64,000 bases of DNA, from contig CM040107.1 in assembly GCA_022496805.1 (NCBI GenBank), positions 11,304,501-11,368,500 of the forward strand, in the 5' to 3' direction. This document shows positions 1 to 11,029 of the stretch, piece by piece. The position numbers were made by a program, and so were the translations under genes. Position 1 is the first letter of the stretch; every line of letters begins with the position of its first letter. The stretch is from Pohlia nutans. Taxonomy: Eukaryota > Streptophyta > Bryopsida > Bryales > Mniaceae. The notes beneath the pieces are model-generated. The model had not been told where the DNA came from. It saw nothing but the letters and a program-made list of their open reading frames with translations, and made no database searches.

Positions 1-722
1 CGTCCCCTAGTGGGAAGGAGGTAGGGACGCCAGCACCTTCGACTCTAATGAAAGCTATGAATTGACTCCCAGAGAAGTACAACCTAAGGATGTGAGTACA
101 ATCGAAGAAGAGGAGCAAAACGTCGAGGTGAATGTTGCCAACCTTATTACACCTTTTTCTGTGGAGGGTTTTTGTTCAAGTGTCGAGGAGGCCCCATCAG
201 ACCCGGAGCCCTAACTATTCATGCCTTGGCGCTGTCCACGCCCAGACGCTGTCCACGCCCTGGCCCTTTCCACGCGCTGCTCGTTTTCGTCGTGGTCCTC
301 CTCACTAGGTCGCCTAAAGCCTTGCTATGGTTGCGACAACCACACAGCCTTGCTTTGCAACGAATTGACTGTTGTCGACATGGTCTTCCTGACACTGGTC
401 ATCGCCCTGGTCGTGCTTCTCAGAAGCCGTGAAGCCTGACCTCTGTTCGTCCTGGACTTTACCGTAGGCGAGAAAAATGGGGTAGGTTTTAGAATTTCTA
501 GACTGGCCCTAGTCGTTGCTGCCATTCCTGAACTCGCCTTGGACAACAGAGATCCTGGCCAAACTCGCCGTCCAGTAGAACTAGCCGTAAGCACGTATTT
601 AGGGTTTTCATTTTGCATGTTCAAGAGCATTACATAGAGCAATTCCTTGCTTCCAACCCTATCTTCTGATTGAGCGAATGCATGTACTAACGTATGACTC
701 GTGTTTGCCTTGAATGTACCAG

Positions 723-878
723 ATAGAGGTTTCATCAGACACTGAGGTCCTTGTGGTTGAAGCAAACAAGGAGGGTAGAATAGAGGAGGTACAAAGTGAG
801 CATGTCAAGAATGAGAGGACGTTGGATTCTAGGTTGGTGGCCAACGACGTCGTGGAAGCAGACCACAATGATCAACAA
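723..878 (+). other. Possible acidic exon, divergent from the MULE gene
   Basis: An open stretch of about 52 codons, rich in Glu, Asp and Val, lies between an AG (721-722) and a GT (879-880). It sits upstream of the MULE start and on the opposite strand. It recurs at 11677-11832. The MULE gene at 17887-21519 has comparable acidic exons at 22012-23147. I recognise no domain. Composition and splice-like edges are the only support, and it may be chance. Confidence 0.2.
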
Positions 879-1239
879 GTTACAATTCTCAATATCGTGC
901 AACGGATTTCATGTTCAAGAAATATTGAAATGTTTAGTGTCCCGGCCACCCACTGCCTGGTCATGATCCAGACCGTGATCATCTCCTGGTCCTAATCCAG
1001 ACCTTGCTCATCTCCCTCGTGTTCGTCCCGTCAATGGCACTCGTGACATGAACAAGGGTGCCTCTAGCACATGGCCGATACTGGCCACCCTCTCGAAGGC
1101 CCTCTCGCAAGTGTTCATCTCCCTCGTGTTCATCCTGCTCCTTGCACTCGTGATGTAATTAGGAATGCCTGGGAAAAGCTTGTACGTGAGCGGAGAGCAA
1201 AAAATGGAGAGCGAAGAGTAGAAATTTGAGCCGAGAGCA

Positions 1240-2660
1240 GAAAAATAGGGACCTCTATGACCACGGAATTAAGTAATCCAGACTAAAAATAGAAATAAAA
1301 TTCCAAATTTAGGCGTAAATTTAGTCTAAATTTAGAAGAGAAATCCTATAACCGTGCGGTCACATATTCTCATTACCGTGTAGTCACACAACTTATGACC
1401 GAGTGACATTGTTATCTATCACCGTGTTTGTATTGGACCTAGAAACCGTGCATCCCCATGTTACCACGGGTTATATTTTCCGTGTAACATGGTGATTACT
1501 AGGCAATAAATAGCAATTGGGCCAAACCATTATTACATGCAAATCGCAGTCATTGTGATGTCCGCATTAATGAAATCGAGGTATGTTAAATATATACATC
1601 TCATAATGCAAATCCTTATGATGGCAAAAAATCTGAGACCAGCCCTTCTTCATCCCACATAGTAAATTTAGACGCAACCAACTCGATCTCACATTTGATA
1701 GCGATATCTTTCGAGTCCAGCATTCTCATAGTCCGTGTCTTCAATCTCTGCTAAGGGGGTTTTCTAGGAACCGACCTTAAACGAATGAAGCTACTCCGCC
1801 CAAGACTATTCCATTCAAGACTAGTTTCTAGAGATTGAGAGGAGTAGTAAGAGGTTTCTACTAAGAAGAACGGACTGTCAGCTAAGGAAAAGCACCAATA
1901 TGCTAGTAAGTCGGCTCCTGCATACCCACAGACTACTGCAACTAACCAAGATACAACCACAAGGAATGATTCAAGAGCAGGAAACAGCAGTAGTCTAACA
2001 TACTAGTGCGCACAAGAAGAGTTTAAGACAAGAACGAAGTACAACTAAGGCTGCCAAGAAGATGTACAAATCGTATAGCAACAACTCTCTCAAGGAGAGT
2101 GAAGATACATATAGGAGACTGGTCTGACAGTGTGTCAGACTGGTCGACCGGAAAAGTCGGGTCGACCAGTCTGTACCAGCCTGTACTGCCACGTATCGCC
2201 TGCCGGGTCTATTCCTGCCGGGTATGGACTAGCCTACTCTTAGCCTAAGGGAATATCAACTAATATTCGGTTAACATTGCCCTCCCTCTGAGCTAAGTAC
2301 ACTCCTGTGGACTTTAGACTACCCCGGTAGGCGACTAGGGAAAAATGGTCACGAGGAATGAGAAAATTACCCGCGGTCGAGTAATCGACCCAGCTAAGGT
2401 CGACTCGTCACTCGTGGACGTCGCTAGAGTCCTGGGTCATGCCTGGTGAGCGTATATCTGGAGGCATTCCTGAGAAGTCGATCCCCAGAGAGTGTGGTGA
2501 AGAGATTACTGGTAAGTCGACTAGGGTATTGTCGACAATGGTGTAGGTGCTATCCTCATCTGGTCGGGTGCTAGGGGCTGCTGATCCTGCTGCTGCTGTG
2601 GAGAAGGAGGGTGTGGAGCTGCTGGCTGCTGTTGCACCGTGTCTTAAGGGTTGACTGGCG
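1240..2660. other. Non-coding stretch with ACCGTG motifs and possible LTR remnant
   Basis: No credible gene. From 1350 to 1500 the hexamer ACCGTG and relatives recur five or more times. Similar motifs reappear at 6470-6660, so the two stretches bracket the Gypsy fragment and could be ends of older elements. From about 1700 to 2650 the sequence may be the 3' LTR and 3' untranslated part of the minus-strand Gypsy element, but I found no matching second LTR. The same stretch recurs at 12194-13614. Confidence 0.35.
2137..2172. repeat. Inverted repeat, 13-bp arms
   Basis: AGACTGGTCGACC at 2137-2149 is matched by its reverse complement at 2160-2172, with 10 bases between. The arms are perfect here. 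In copy 2 (13091-13126) the arms have picked up substitutions, so the hairpin is not conserved. It lies in the 3' untranslated part of the Gypsy fragment, which is unusually rich in GTCGAC throughout. Confidence 0.75.
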
Positions 2661-5600
2661 GTGGCTGCTAGTCTTGTTGCTGCTGATCGCGATCCTCGTC
2701 TTCATTGGTCGACTCGCAATCGTCTTCGTCGTCGTCCTCACTTAACTTGACGTCGGTAGTCAAGACCTCGTCGTCGTCATTTGACTGGTTCTCCCAGAGT
2801 GAATGGTCGGGTTCGAGGTGGCTCGTATCCTTCTCTTTGTCTTCGTCGACTGCTGGAATCTCCAAGTCCGGGTGGTCGAGCTGAATTTGGTCGAGTTGCC
2901 TGCGGTACATGTTGAGTTGGTGGCGGTCGGTGCTGAGGGTGTGCTTGAGAACCTTGATACGGTTTCTTGCCTTGAGTCCGAGTCGGTACTTGCGCGCTCG
3001 AAGTTTGTGGAATTGCAGCTCCCGACTTGCGAATTGGCGGGACTTCTCCTCGTTGTCATGGAACAGTAGGTCGAGTCGGTTGTTGGAGTCGACTATGTCC
3101 CTCCGAGCTTGCTGAAGACTGAGCTGGGTTGCTGCTACCTCGGCTCGTGCTGCTCCGAGTTTGTTTCGTGCTACCACAAGCTCGCTCTAGTGTTTCTTAT
3201 CCTACTGTCGACTGGTGTGGAGGTCGACTTCAAGCAGGGCCAGTCTGTTGTCAGTTTGGCTCTTCTCCTCCGTGACGGTGGTGAGAGTAGTACGCATTCT
3301 TGCCAGTTCGGTAGTGAGGTTGTTGACCTGTTGCTTGTAGGTTGTGGAGTCCTTGGTCAATCGACTACTCTCTAATCGATGGCGGTCGAGCTCAGCTTGA
3401 AGGGTGGTCTTTGCTTGAACCGCCTCAAACAAGAGGAGGTTCACTCGGGAGCCAACATCCTCGAGTCAACTAACTGCTCCTTGGACGTCATCCTGGCGTA
3501 GGCGCCAGTGCATCGCTAATGTGGTGGCGCGTGATGTTGGTGAGTCGGGTGCGGGTCGATTGACCCCGGGTGATGGCGGAGGTCGAGTCGTGGGGGAGAC
3601 GGGCGGTGGCTGGCGAAATTCGCCGGTTGGTGCCACTCCATATGCCGCTTCGAGGTTGAGTAGCGCGAAGTCGGATAGAGACGGCGGAGGTGTGTCAGGG
3701 ATGGGAGTCTCACTTGGCATTGGTGGTGGAGTTGATTGGGCCTCGCTGTCGAATGAAGTCAGGTCGACCTGTCGAGGTATAAACTGACTCAACGGTGTGA
3801 GTCTGCCTCGCTTGGCACGCTTCTCTTGTCGCTCCTGGTCCCGCTTGCGTGCATGTGCGGAGCGTGTCTCTCTTTGCTCTGCAGTTGGTTGACTCCCGGT
3901 AGTGGCTGTCGGTGCCACTAGGTCGGGTGTGGTTTGTCGACTAGGGGGCCGGGCAGTCGATGTTTGGCCTAGGTCGACTGGTCGGGGGGGCCGAACATGG
4001 TCCTTCGATGTGCGGTCGGCTCCAAGCCCGCCTTGGAAAACGATGTAGTCGGGTCCTCGGGAGCTGTTTTCCGAGTTCTCCGACTGTCGACGTCGGTCTT
4101 TGGTGTTCTGCTGGGCGACTGTTTGGTGTATATACTCTTTGTCAGTGCTAGGAAAATAAGACTCAAGGAGGAAGTCCAATACCTTGGCTGAAGGGCAGAT
4201 CGTGGTCTTCGTGGTCTGCATCGTCTTGATGTCGATGGCGATCGAGTTGAACATCCATGTCGCCCACTCCCATTGCATGGCGCGGTCGATCAGGGCCTCG
4301 ACTGTGCACACTACGTCAAGCATTTCCTTGCTGATGTAGGTCGTCTTGCGTTTGAACCCGAGGCCTTGAATGAGTGTCGTCAGTCGCTTGTGGTGTTCGC
4401 GTTTGCAGTGGCAGATGCTGTAGCCCTTAGCAGTCTTGCCGGCAGCAGAATACTCTTCGAACCGACCCGGTGGGTACTCCGCAGGGTCGATTGGCTATAT
4501 AGGAATGCCAAATGGCAGTTTTAGGACCTCGTAAATCACAGTCGGGTCGACTGTGACTGTATGTGTGCGGACGCGGGCGGTGATCGATTTGTTAGGGAGG
4601 TCGACTATCGCGACGTTGAAGAACTCCTCGATCAGCTCCATGCGTGGCGCGCGTTGAGGGTTGTCCCAGTCGAGTGCTTCAAAGTGTGAAACGCCTTGAT
4701 GAAATCGGCCTCGGTCGTGTGTTTAGCGGCGTACTCGCGCCATTCCCGAATCGGCTAAATCGACTGAAAGGCGAGGGTTGTGTAGAGTCCCTCCCTAGTG
4801 CGGATCGGAGTTTCGTAAGTCGGTGGTGCGGAGGACCAGAGGCGTCGGGGGCCGCGATCAGTCGACTTGCCTTTTGTCATCAATCGGTCGACTGTAAATC
4901 TGCGCACAAAGAGACAAGAGAAAGGCCGGCGTAGTCCAGAAGTCGGCTCGCACACAGTCGGCTGTAGTGGCGATGGGCGCGGTCGTTTCCTACTCTGTCT
5001 ACTCTCGATGATCTCTCGCACAGTTGGGCTACGGGGTCACTTGACTACTCTTCGCCGTTCTACTCGTGATTGTCTAAATCGCTTGCTAAGAATGCATAAG
5101 GCAAGGGCTGCGGAGTGGCGGTCCGCCGGAGGAGAAGGGAAGGAGGGAGGAGAGTAAGCAAGGGGAGATAGGAGGCGCGCGACCCGTGGGTCGGCTGGAG
5201 AGGAAGCTAATGACAATGGCGTGGAAGCAAGAGGAGGAAGAAGGGGTGCGGCCATAGTCCTAAATACTTGCCCTATTGGCCTTGCATTCAAAATTGAGAG
5301 GATAGGTGAGGGCGGTGGCTATAAATATGGCGGCTCTTCTAGGGTTTGACGGGTCGGGTTGATCGGTCGGGTTGACCAGTCGGGTCGACCAACGGTAACT
5401 AGGTCGGGTCGGGTCCGTTGGTGTTGGTTGGGCTCATCTTCGTTCTGTTCTAGTGTGGACCTAATCTCTGATTTGCTTGTGAGGGAGCTAGTCAATTCGG
5501 TGGGAGGTTGATTGCCTAGGACTCGGTAGGGTATGAGTTTGTTGACGTTGACCACTACCGGGTCGGGGTCAAAGTGCTGAATGCTGACTAGGAGGACAGT

Positions 5601-6420
5601 GTTGTTGGGAAGGGTATACTAGACACGATACGGGCCGAACCATTTGCTGTGAAGTTTACCGACATGGACATTTGTCCCTTTCGGGTGCCAGAGGACGTAG
5701 CCACTCACGTTGTATAGAGTCGACTGGCCTTGGGTCTGGGCCCACTGTGCTCGATTCCACTGTTGTGCGCCGTGGTGGGTGCCTGCTGCCAGTGAAGTCT
5801 CGTCTAACTTCTCGAGTTCGGCGACTCGGGCTGCTAGTACTCGCCTTGGAGTGAAGTCGGTAATCGATGTCGACCGTTGGGTCGGGATGATGTATTCGGT
5901 TGGCATCAACGGCGTCAGACCATACACCAATTGGAAAGGTGTGTGGCCCGTGCCAACTTTGTATGCCGTTTGGTAAGCAAATAGGACCGTGTGGAGCTGT
6001 AAGTCCCAGTCGGTTCGATTCTCGTTGACTAGCTTCTGGAGCATGCGGACTATGACCTTGTTGGTCGACTCGGCTTGGCCATTGCCTTGCGGATAGTATG
6101 TTGTTGAAGTCGTGTGTCGGAGTAAAAAATGCTCGGTGAGAGTGTGTACCGTGCTGTTGATAGAATGGGTACCTTGGTCGCTGACGAGGTGGAGTGGACA
6201 TCCAAATCCGGTAAGGATTGCCTCGTACAGGAACTGTGTGGTCTCCCTGGCTGTGTTTCCTCGGAGAGCTCTAGCCTCGACCCATTTGGTGGCATAGTCG
6301 GTAGCCACCAAAATGTATCGACAGGCTGTATGTCGGGTCTTCTTGACGGGGCCTATGAAGTCGAGTCGCCATTTCAGAAACGGTTCTGAGGGGGACGGCG
6401 TAGTGGGCGCGCGGGGAGCG
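2200..6420 (-). mobile_element. Truncated Ty3/Gypsy-type retroelement, copy 1
   Basis: On the minus strand the order is integrase (6390 to 5320) followed by a long extra ORF with a globular part, a Pro/Ser-rich part and a coiled coil (4640 to 2668). Gag, protease, reverse transcriptase and RNase H are missing. The integrase homology starts abruptly near 6390, next to unrelated TTTAGGG-containing sequence, so the 5' half has been deleted. No LTR pair was found. TCGA is strikingly frequent, at one to three per 60 bases. An identical copy lies at about 13154-17374. Confidence 0.7.
2668..4640 (-). pseudogene. Extra ORF downstream of Gypsy integrase (globular, P-rich, coiled coil), broken
   Basis: Read on the minus strand, one frame stays open from about 4640 to 2668 except for isolated stops: TAG near 4498, TGA at 3466-3468, TAG near 3195 and 3182, then TAG at 2668. 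The first 150 residues look globular and faintly resemble the 'putative plant transposon protein' domain found in plant LTR elements (weak inference). Then come about 130 residues rich in Pro, Ser and Arg. Heptad-like helices from about 3444 to 2900 should form a coiled coil, and an acidic tail ends in a Gln run. Its position after integrase matches the additional ORFs of Athila-like Gypsy elements. Function unknown; it could be a Gag- or Env-like structural protein. Confidence 0.5.
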
Positions 6421-6506
6421 GGGAGCGGTGAGCAGCGAGCGGAGATATATGGGATGACGAGCAAGAATTTCAGGTCAACCGTGGTCAACGTTACTATAAT
6501 TAGCAA
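5319..6506 (-). pseudogene. Gypsy integrase, C-terminal pol fragment, amber-interrupted
   Basis: Retroviral-type integrase core on the minus strand. The DDE triad can be followed as Asp in the segment reading KWRLDFIGPV, Asp in LVSDQGTH, and Glu in QAESTNKV. The conserved ATKWVEA and TGHTPFQLVYG segments lie between and after them. Homology starts about 40 residues in; the first residues are unrelated sequence joined at the truncation. After the ending WFGPYRV a TAG at 5619-5621 breaks the frame, but it continues with the usual Gypsy C-terminal segment (VVVNVNKLIPYRVLG) to about 5480. The zinc-binding N-terminus, RT and RNase H are absent, so the element cannot be autonomous. Confidence 0.85.
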
Positions 6507-6509
6507 ATA

Positions 6510-6930
6510 TTCGAATATTCGGTTATATTTAGTAAGTTTTTGGACCTATGACTGTGGAACATTTGGTACCTATTACCGTGGTTTAGGGTTAGTGGTTTAG
6601 GAATAAAGGCACATTAAAGGCACACTCTGTCTCTATAACCGTGGTAATTAGGGTTTAATTTGGGTTTAGGGTAGAAAGAGATTGTTATTTCAGCATCTTA
6701 ATAGGGGCCAATCCACTCGTTTGGGCATAATTATTTGGAATGCATAGCAAGTTTAGCGTTAAGATCAGTTTGGGTACAAGATAGAAAAATTACCAGAGTT
6801 TAGGGTTTAGGGTTTCGTAAATAGTACAACACGATTTTCAAATCTGCAGTAGTGGCCCTTTTAGTCTCACTACAATTTCATTGATTTGGAGAGTGAACAT
6901 GTCAACAATGGAACCAACGACATTTTAGTA
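6510..6930. other. Non-coding spacer with interstitial telomere-like repeats
   Basis: No gene. TTTAGGG or a one-base variant occurs at about 6584, 6590, 6650, 6665, 6810 and 6817, mostly singly, with only two or three in tandem. ACCGTGG occurs at 6480, 6570 and 6640. This is A+T-rich sequence between the Gypsy truncation point and the 3' end of the MULE gene. The identical copy is at 17464-17884. The telomere-like units are too few to suggest a former chromosome end. Confidence 0.5.
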
Positions 6931-6932
6931 TC

Positions 6933-9900
6933 CTATGATGTTGGATGAGTCAACAATCCGCTCTCAAGAACTAGCTTAACTTCGTTGAAGCTAACAGTGG
7001 GTGCATGTATGAAGGCATCTACATCAGCATCAAACCCACAAATGACCGTGAAGACAAAATAGAGATGTTTGCAGTGAGCCCATTGGTTGCGTCCTCTTTT
7101 TGCCTTGGTCACCATCTCCTTGAAATAAGGGCAGGAGCAGTCTGGAAACTGGGAAATTGTGAGAAGGTATTGTTGATTTGTCGGAGGCGTGCCAGAATCC
7201 AACGTGACGATGCAACCCAGGGCAGGGACTGGAACCATGTCCACCTTCCTTATGCAACCCTTGAATGCTGCAGCGCTAGCACAGTTGTTGGCTTGCTTGA
7301 TGGATGGGCTCTTCTTGTTGCGGCGGACATTCTTGCCATGACGTCGCTTGGGAACTTCAGCAGGGAAAGCTGGAGTTACATATGTGGACAGTCGACGGGG
7401 AGAGGGTGGTCTTGGGAGAGCCTTCGCGGCGATATGACCTCGCGCTGTGGAAGTCGAAAGCTGGCGTTTTCTAGGGCAAGTATCTCCTTGCGTGTTAGGT
7501 TAGTACCGTTCTTGACGGGCCAGATGTCGGGGCCCTCAGGGCGGGACATAACCCACTTTCTGCGGGTTCCTTTGACACACCTCTCGATGTCGTCGTTGCA
7601 GAAGAAGAATTGCATGCGCTCCTTGCGATTCTTCTTGTAGTTGTCCATCATGCCCGTGTACGTAGGAGCAACGGTAGATTTCCCGTCTTGTATGATTCGA
7701 GCGATGCACTTCTTCTTAGTCACAGCCTGCTGCGCGAAACAAGCCTTCGCACATGGGGCTTTCTGCCTAGCTATGTGCCACTGACTCTCGTCGCAAGCCG
7801 ATTCTTGCACGGAAGTAACGTGGTGTACAGTTGCTGCTGGGGTTGCATCCTGAACCTGCACTGGTACATCAGACTTCTCTAGTTCTTGGGGAGAGACTGA
7901 CAGCTCTACAGGAGAAGCATTTAGGTTTAGGGCGTTGTTCCTTGCACCCCTGGTCTGGACTCGAGGACGAGAGATGCTGATCTTGTCAGGTCTGTGAGAG
8001 TCATACTCCGAACCGATGGGAACGTCTGCTTTCCACTTCAACGACAGGAAGACTTCTTCTCCTTCGAGTTGAGGCATTCGAGTGCAAAACTCCTCCGCTC
8101 CAGGCATCTTTGCTAATGCATCGTGTAGGGATTTTGAGTTCCCCGTGCGCTCAGCAGACTTCTGTGCAATCCGGAGTTTCAGTTCTTCTTTGGTAGGGCC
8201 AGTTCCACCTCTATCCCCCTTGAGGTATTGGTAGTACGCGCCGCTCTGCATGAAGGATCGGACAAAGTCATCCAGAGCAGCGACAAACAGGTCTGACCCT
8301 CGATCACCAGATTGTTGTTTCCATTTGTTGTGGATACTTTCGGCTAAGTTGCAAGAGGGCATTTCCGCATTGAGGTTTAGGGCGTTGTTCCTTGCACTCC
8401 TGGTCTGGACTCGAGGACGCGAGATGGTGATCTTGTCAGGTCTGTGAGAGTCAAACTCTGAACCGATTGGAACATCTACTTTCCGCTTCAACGACAAGAA
8501 GACTTCCTCTCCTTCGAGTTACGGCATTCGAGTGCAAAACTCCTCCGCTCTAGGCATCTTCGCTAGTGCTTTGTGTAGGGATTTCGAGTTCCCCGTGCGC
8601 GCTGTAGACTTCTCTGCAATTCGGAGTTTTTATTCTTCTTTGGTAGGGCCAGTTCCAGCTCTATCCCCCTTGAAAAATTGGTAGTACGCGACGCTCTGGA
8701 TAAAGGATTGGACGAAGTCATCCACAGTAGCGACAAACAAGTCTGAGCCTCGATCAGGAGACTGTTGTTTCCATCTATTGTAGATACTTTCCGCTAAGTT
8801 GCAAGAAGGCATTTTAGCCAACTGCTCCTGAGTGAGGTCCTGGTATATAGAAAGTAGAGCATGCTTAGAATTTGCATGTGAGAAGAGGAAAATAAGCAAT
8901 GGCAAAGACTTAGGGTTTCCGCTTTAGAGTTCATGAGCTCACCTGCTGCATGAAGCCACTCCATTGCCGGTATCAAAAATGCCGGAAGGCAAGCCAGAGG
9001 TCGAGACGTGTCAATCCATCTTCTGTTGTAGCTCCCGAGGACAACCACCAAGCTCGGATTGCTAGGTATTTTGAATTTCCCTCCGCTTGTGTAGAGGCGT
9101 TCGTGTATTGCTTGCAGAGCATGCGATGCTGGTCTTGAAGGTCAGCTCTGATGTCAGCCTTCGTATGCTTCTCCAACGATTGCACCCAATGGAAGAGACA
9201 AGTTCGTTCTTAATTCGGCATTCGGATTGATGCATCTCCACTTCCGTACACAATGCGTACAGCATTCAAGTTCGCTTGCGCGCACTCAGCTATGAAGTCT
9301 TGAAGTTGGGTCCTGAAGTCCGTGGCGAGCAACGACGGCATTGAGATTCCTCCCAACTACCAATTGGGCTGCGACGTCTTTAGAATGCATATCGCACAAT
9401 GCAATGGTCATGACACGACAATAAGTGGAGTCGTAAACGTGGCAGCCCATGGTTGTCCACTACTTCACCCTCTTGACGTGATCAAACATGAGCCATGCGT
9501 TCTGCAAGTCTCCACCAGGCTGCATGGGTATGACAAGGTCGACTCCTCTACCGGGACCAATCTCTTAAATTTTGAAGACGAAGACCTTGTCTGACTCCGA
9601 TTTTTGACCAGGGAACTTGTTCTCTTGGACAAATGGCCAGTTGCAGGAGCCGCGAAGCTTGGCGATGCTATCCATGACACCAAACCGGCGGGAGTACTTG
9701 AAGCCCGTTACTTTGTTGCGAATGTTGGGGGATGTCAACTCCTTGCATTTGTCAAAGAGTGGAAGGAGCTCGTGAGCTAAAGAGTCTATGATTCTACACC
9801 GTCAGCTGCAACGAGCATCTCTCCAACCATATCCTTTGTTGCCTCCAAGACAATTGCTGAGTTGGTGGCAGAACGAGTTCGCCGGACGTGCACCGCCACC

Positions 9901-11029
9901 AAACTTTCGCCTCTCGCAATTTCATCTTGGTAAGCCCCAATTTTGATAGGGTGGTCGTGAGTTCCAAGATGCTTACAAGCTCTAGTCATGCTGTCTCTAC
10001 CTAAATCATAATAAATCTTGGCATCGCAGGTTGCAATACAGGAGGGAGGAACCTTACAACAGTTGCAAACTAGAGTGGATCCTTTTGGAGGGTTAGGTCC
10101 CACATCAAAAACAAAGGAGGACACTCCATCCCATTCTGTTTCATTGACAGCTGACGTTCGATGCACTCGTGTTAGAAAATCGCAATCCACGTTTTCACAT
10201 CGCAAATGACCACAGCAAGATGAGGTACGAAAAACCAAACCAAAATTGTCGACAATGTTGGACGTGTGAGTACGGGTCCATGCATGCCCGTCATAGTGTT
10301 TGTCTATGAAAAAGAGTTGCCCTGGGCTGCTAGATTTAGAAGTTGAACCCAACGGCGGAAACTCAAAGATGACATCTCCATTGTACTCGGGCGGAAGGAA
10401 CTCGACTCGCTTGATAGTTGTAGAGCTGTAGTCAAACTTTTTAAAGATATACCTAGAGCCCTTTCTAGATAGAAGCATTTTCATGCACTCCACGACACTA
10501 TGATTTGCAGGCAAAGAGAGGAGGATGGGCTGCTTACTAGTGGACAGACAACTGTCTGCAAAAGATTGAGGGTTAGGCAGAGACGGAGGAAGAATAGGAC
10601 CGTGATCTACACTCTATGGTTCTTCATCGTCGCTGAGCTCATAAGTCGTCTCTAGACCGGGCTCAATTTTTACGCAAGTAGGGACGCTAGTTTGCCTAGT
10701 GCAAGTAGATGACTCATTCGGAGTTAGGAGTTCAGTGGACGCGCCCATGAGGCAATCCGTGAGACCGTAAGCTCTATATCTACCTGGCCTAAGCAACCAG
10801 ACCTTTCCATCTTCTGTAACTGTTGAGGGTTGCCTAACGGTGTACGTAAGTTGACCAGACTCAGAATCGAATACCTCTTCATCAACGTGCACTGTTGCAG
10901 CAAGAAATTGAAATGTAAGACTAAAGCTGAATGCCGAGACAACTGCAACTCCATCGTCCCCTAGTGGGAAGGAGGTAGGGACGCCAGCACCTTCGACTCT
11001 AATGAAAGCTATGAATTGACTCCCAGAGA
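6933..11029 (-). pseudogene. Chimeric MULE (Mutator-like) transposase gene, decayed
   Basis: A Mutator-superfamily DDE transposase on the minus strand, built from two diverged parents. 10614-11029 gives the N-terminus and 9786-10514 the Cys-rich zinc region. 9062-9700 is the frame-broken catalytic core. 8620-8905 holds the E-containing segment (CNLAESIYNRW). 7376-8368 repeats that segment (CNLAESIHNKW) and runs into the C-terminus, with the SWIM finger (CSCPYF...CKHLYF) at 6933-7200. The parents join at 8368 out of register, so about 450 bp is present twice. The start codon of the better copy is ATA here (at about 11028), the core has frameshifts, and a TGA lies at the exon end near 8979. A conserved intron lies between GTGAGC (about 8942) and the acceptor before GACCTCAC (about 8840). 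Not functional. Confidence 0.8.

Larger units (their letters stand above)
1..8368. repeat. Tandem duplication, copy 1 (unit 10,954 bp)
   Basis: Bases 1-8368 reappear at 10955-19322, always offset by 10,954. By eye I found nine single-base differences in 8.4 kb (about 0.1 percent): 1279, 1320, 2128, 2136, 2167, 2169, 4891, 7358 and 7684, mostly C/T exchanges. The copy is cut by the window start, so the true left end is unknown. It contains a truncated Gypsy element and the 3' part of a MULE gene. At 8368 the match stops inside the MULE gene. Such low divergence means a recent duplication, or an assembly duplication, which I cannot exclude. Confidence 0.95.

Noticed and set aside
325..765. 146-codon minus-strand ORF (and its twin at 11279-11719)
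   Set aside because: No domain, low-complexity Ser/Thr/Arg composition, antisense to the possible acidic exon, no splice or start support.
6570..6825. Interstitial TTTAGGG as a former chromosome end
   Set aside because: Only isolated units with at most two or three in a row; such motifs are common in plant intergenic DNA.
7005..7640. 211-codon plus-strand ORF
   Set aside because: Antisense shadow of the MULE C-terminus, whose SWIM finger is clear on the other strand.
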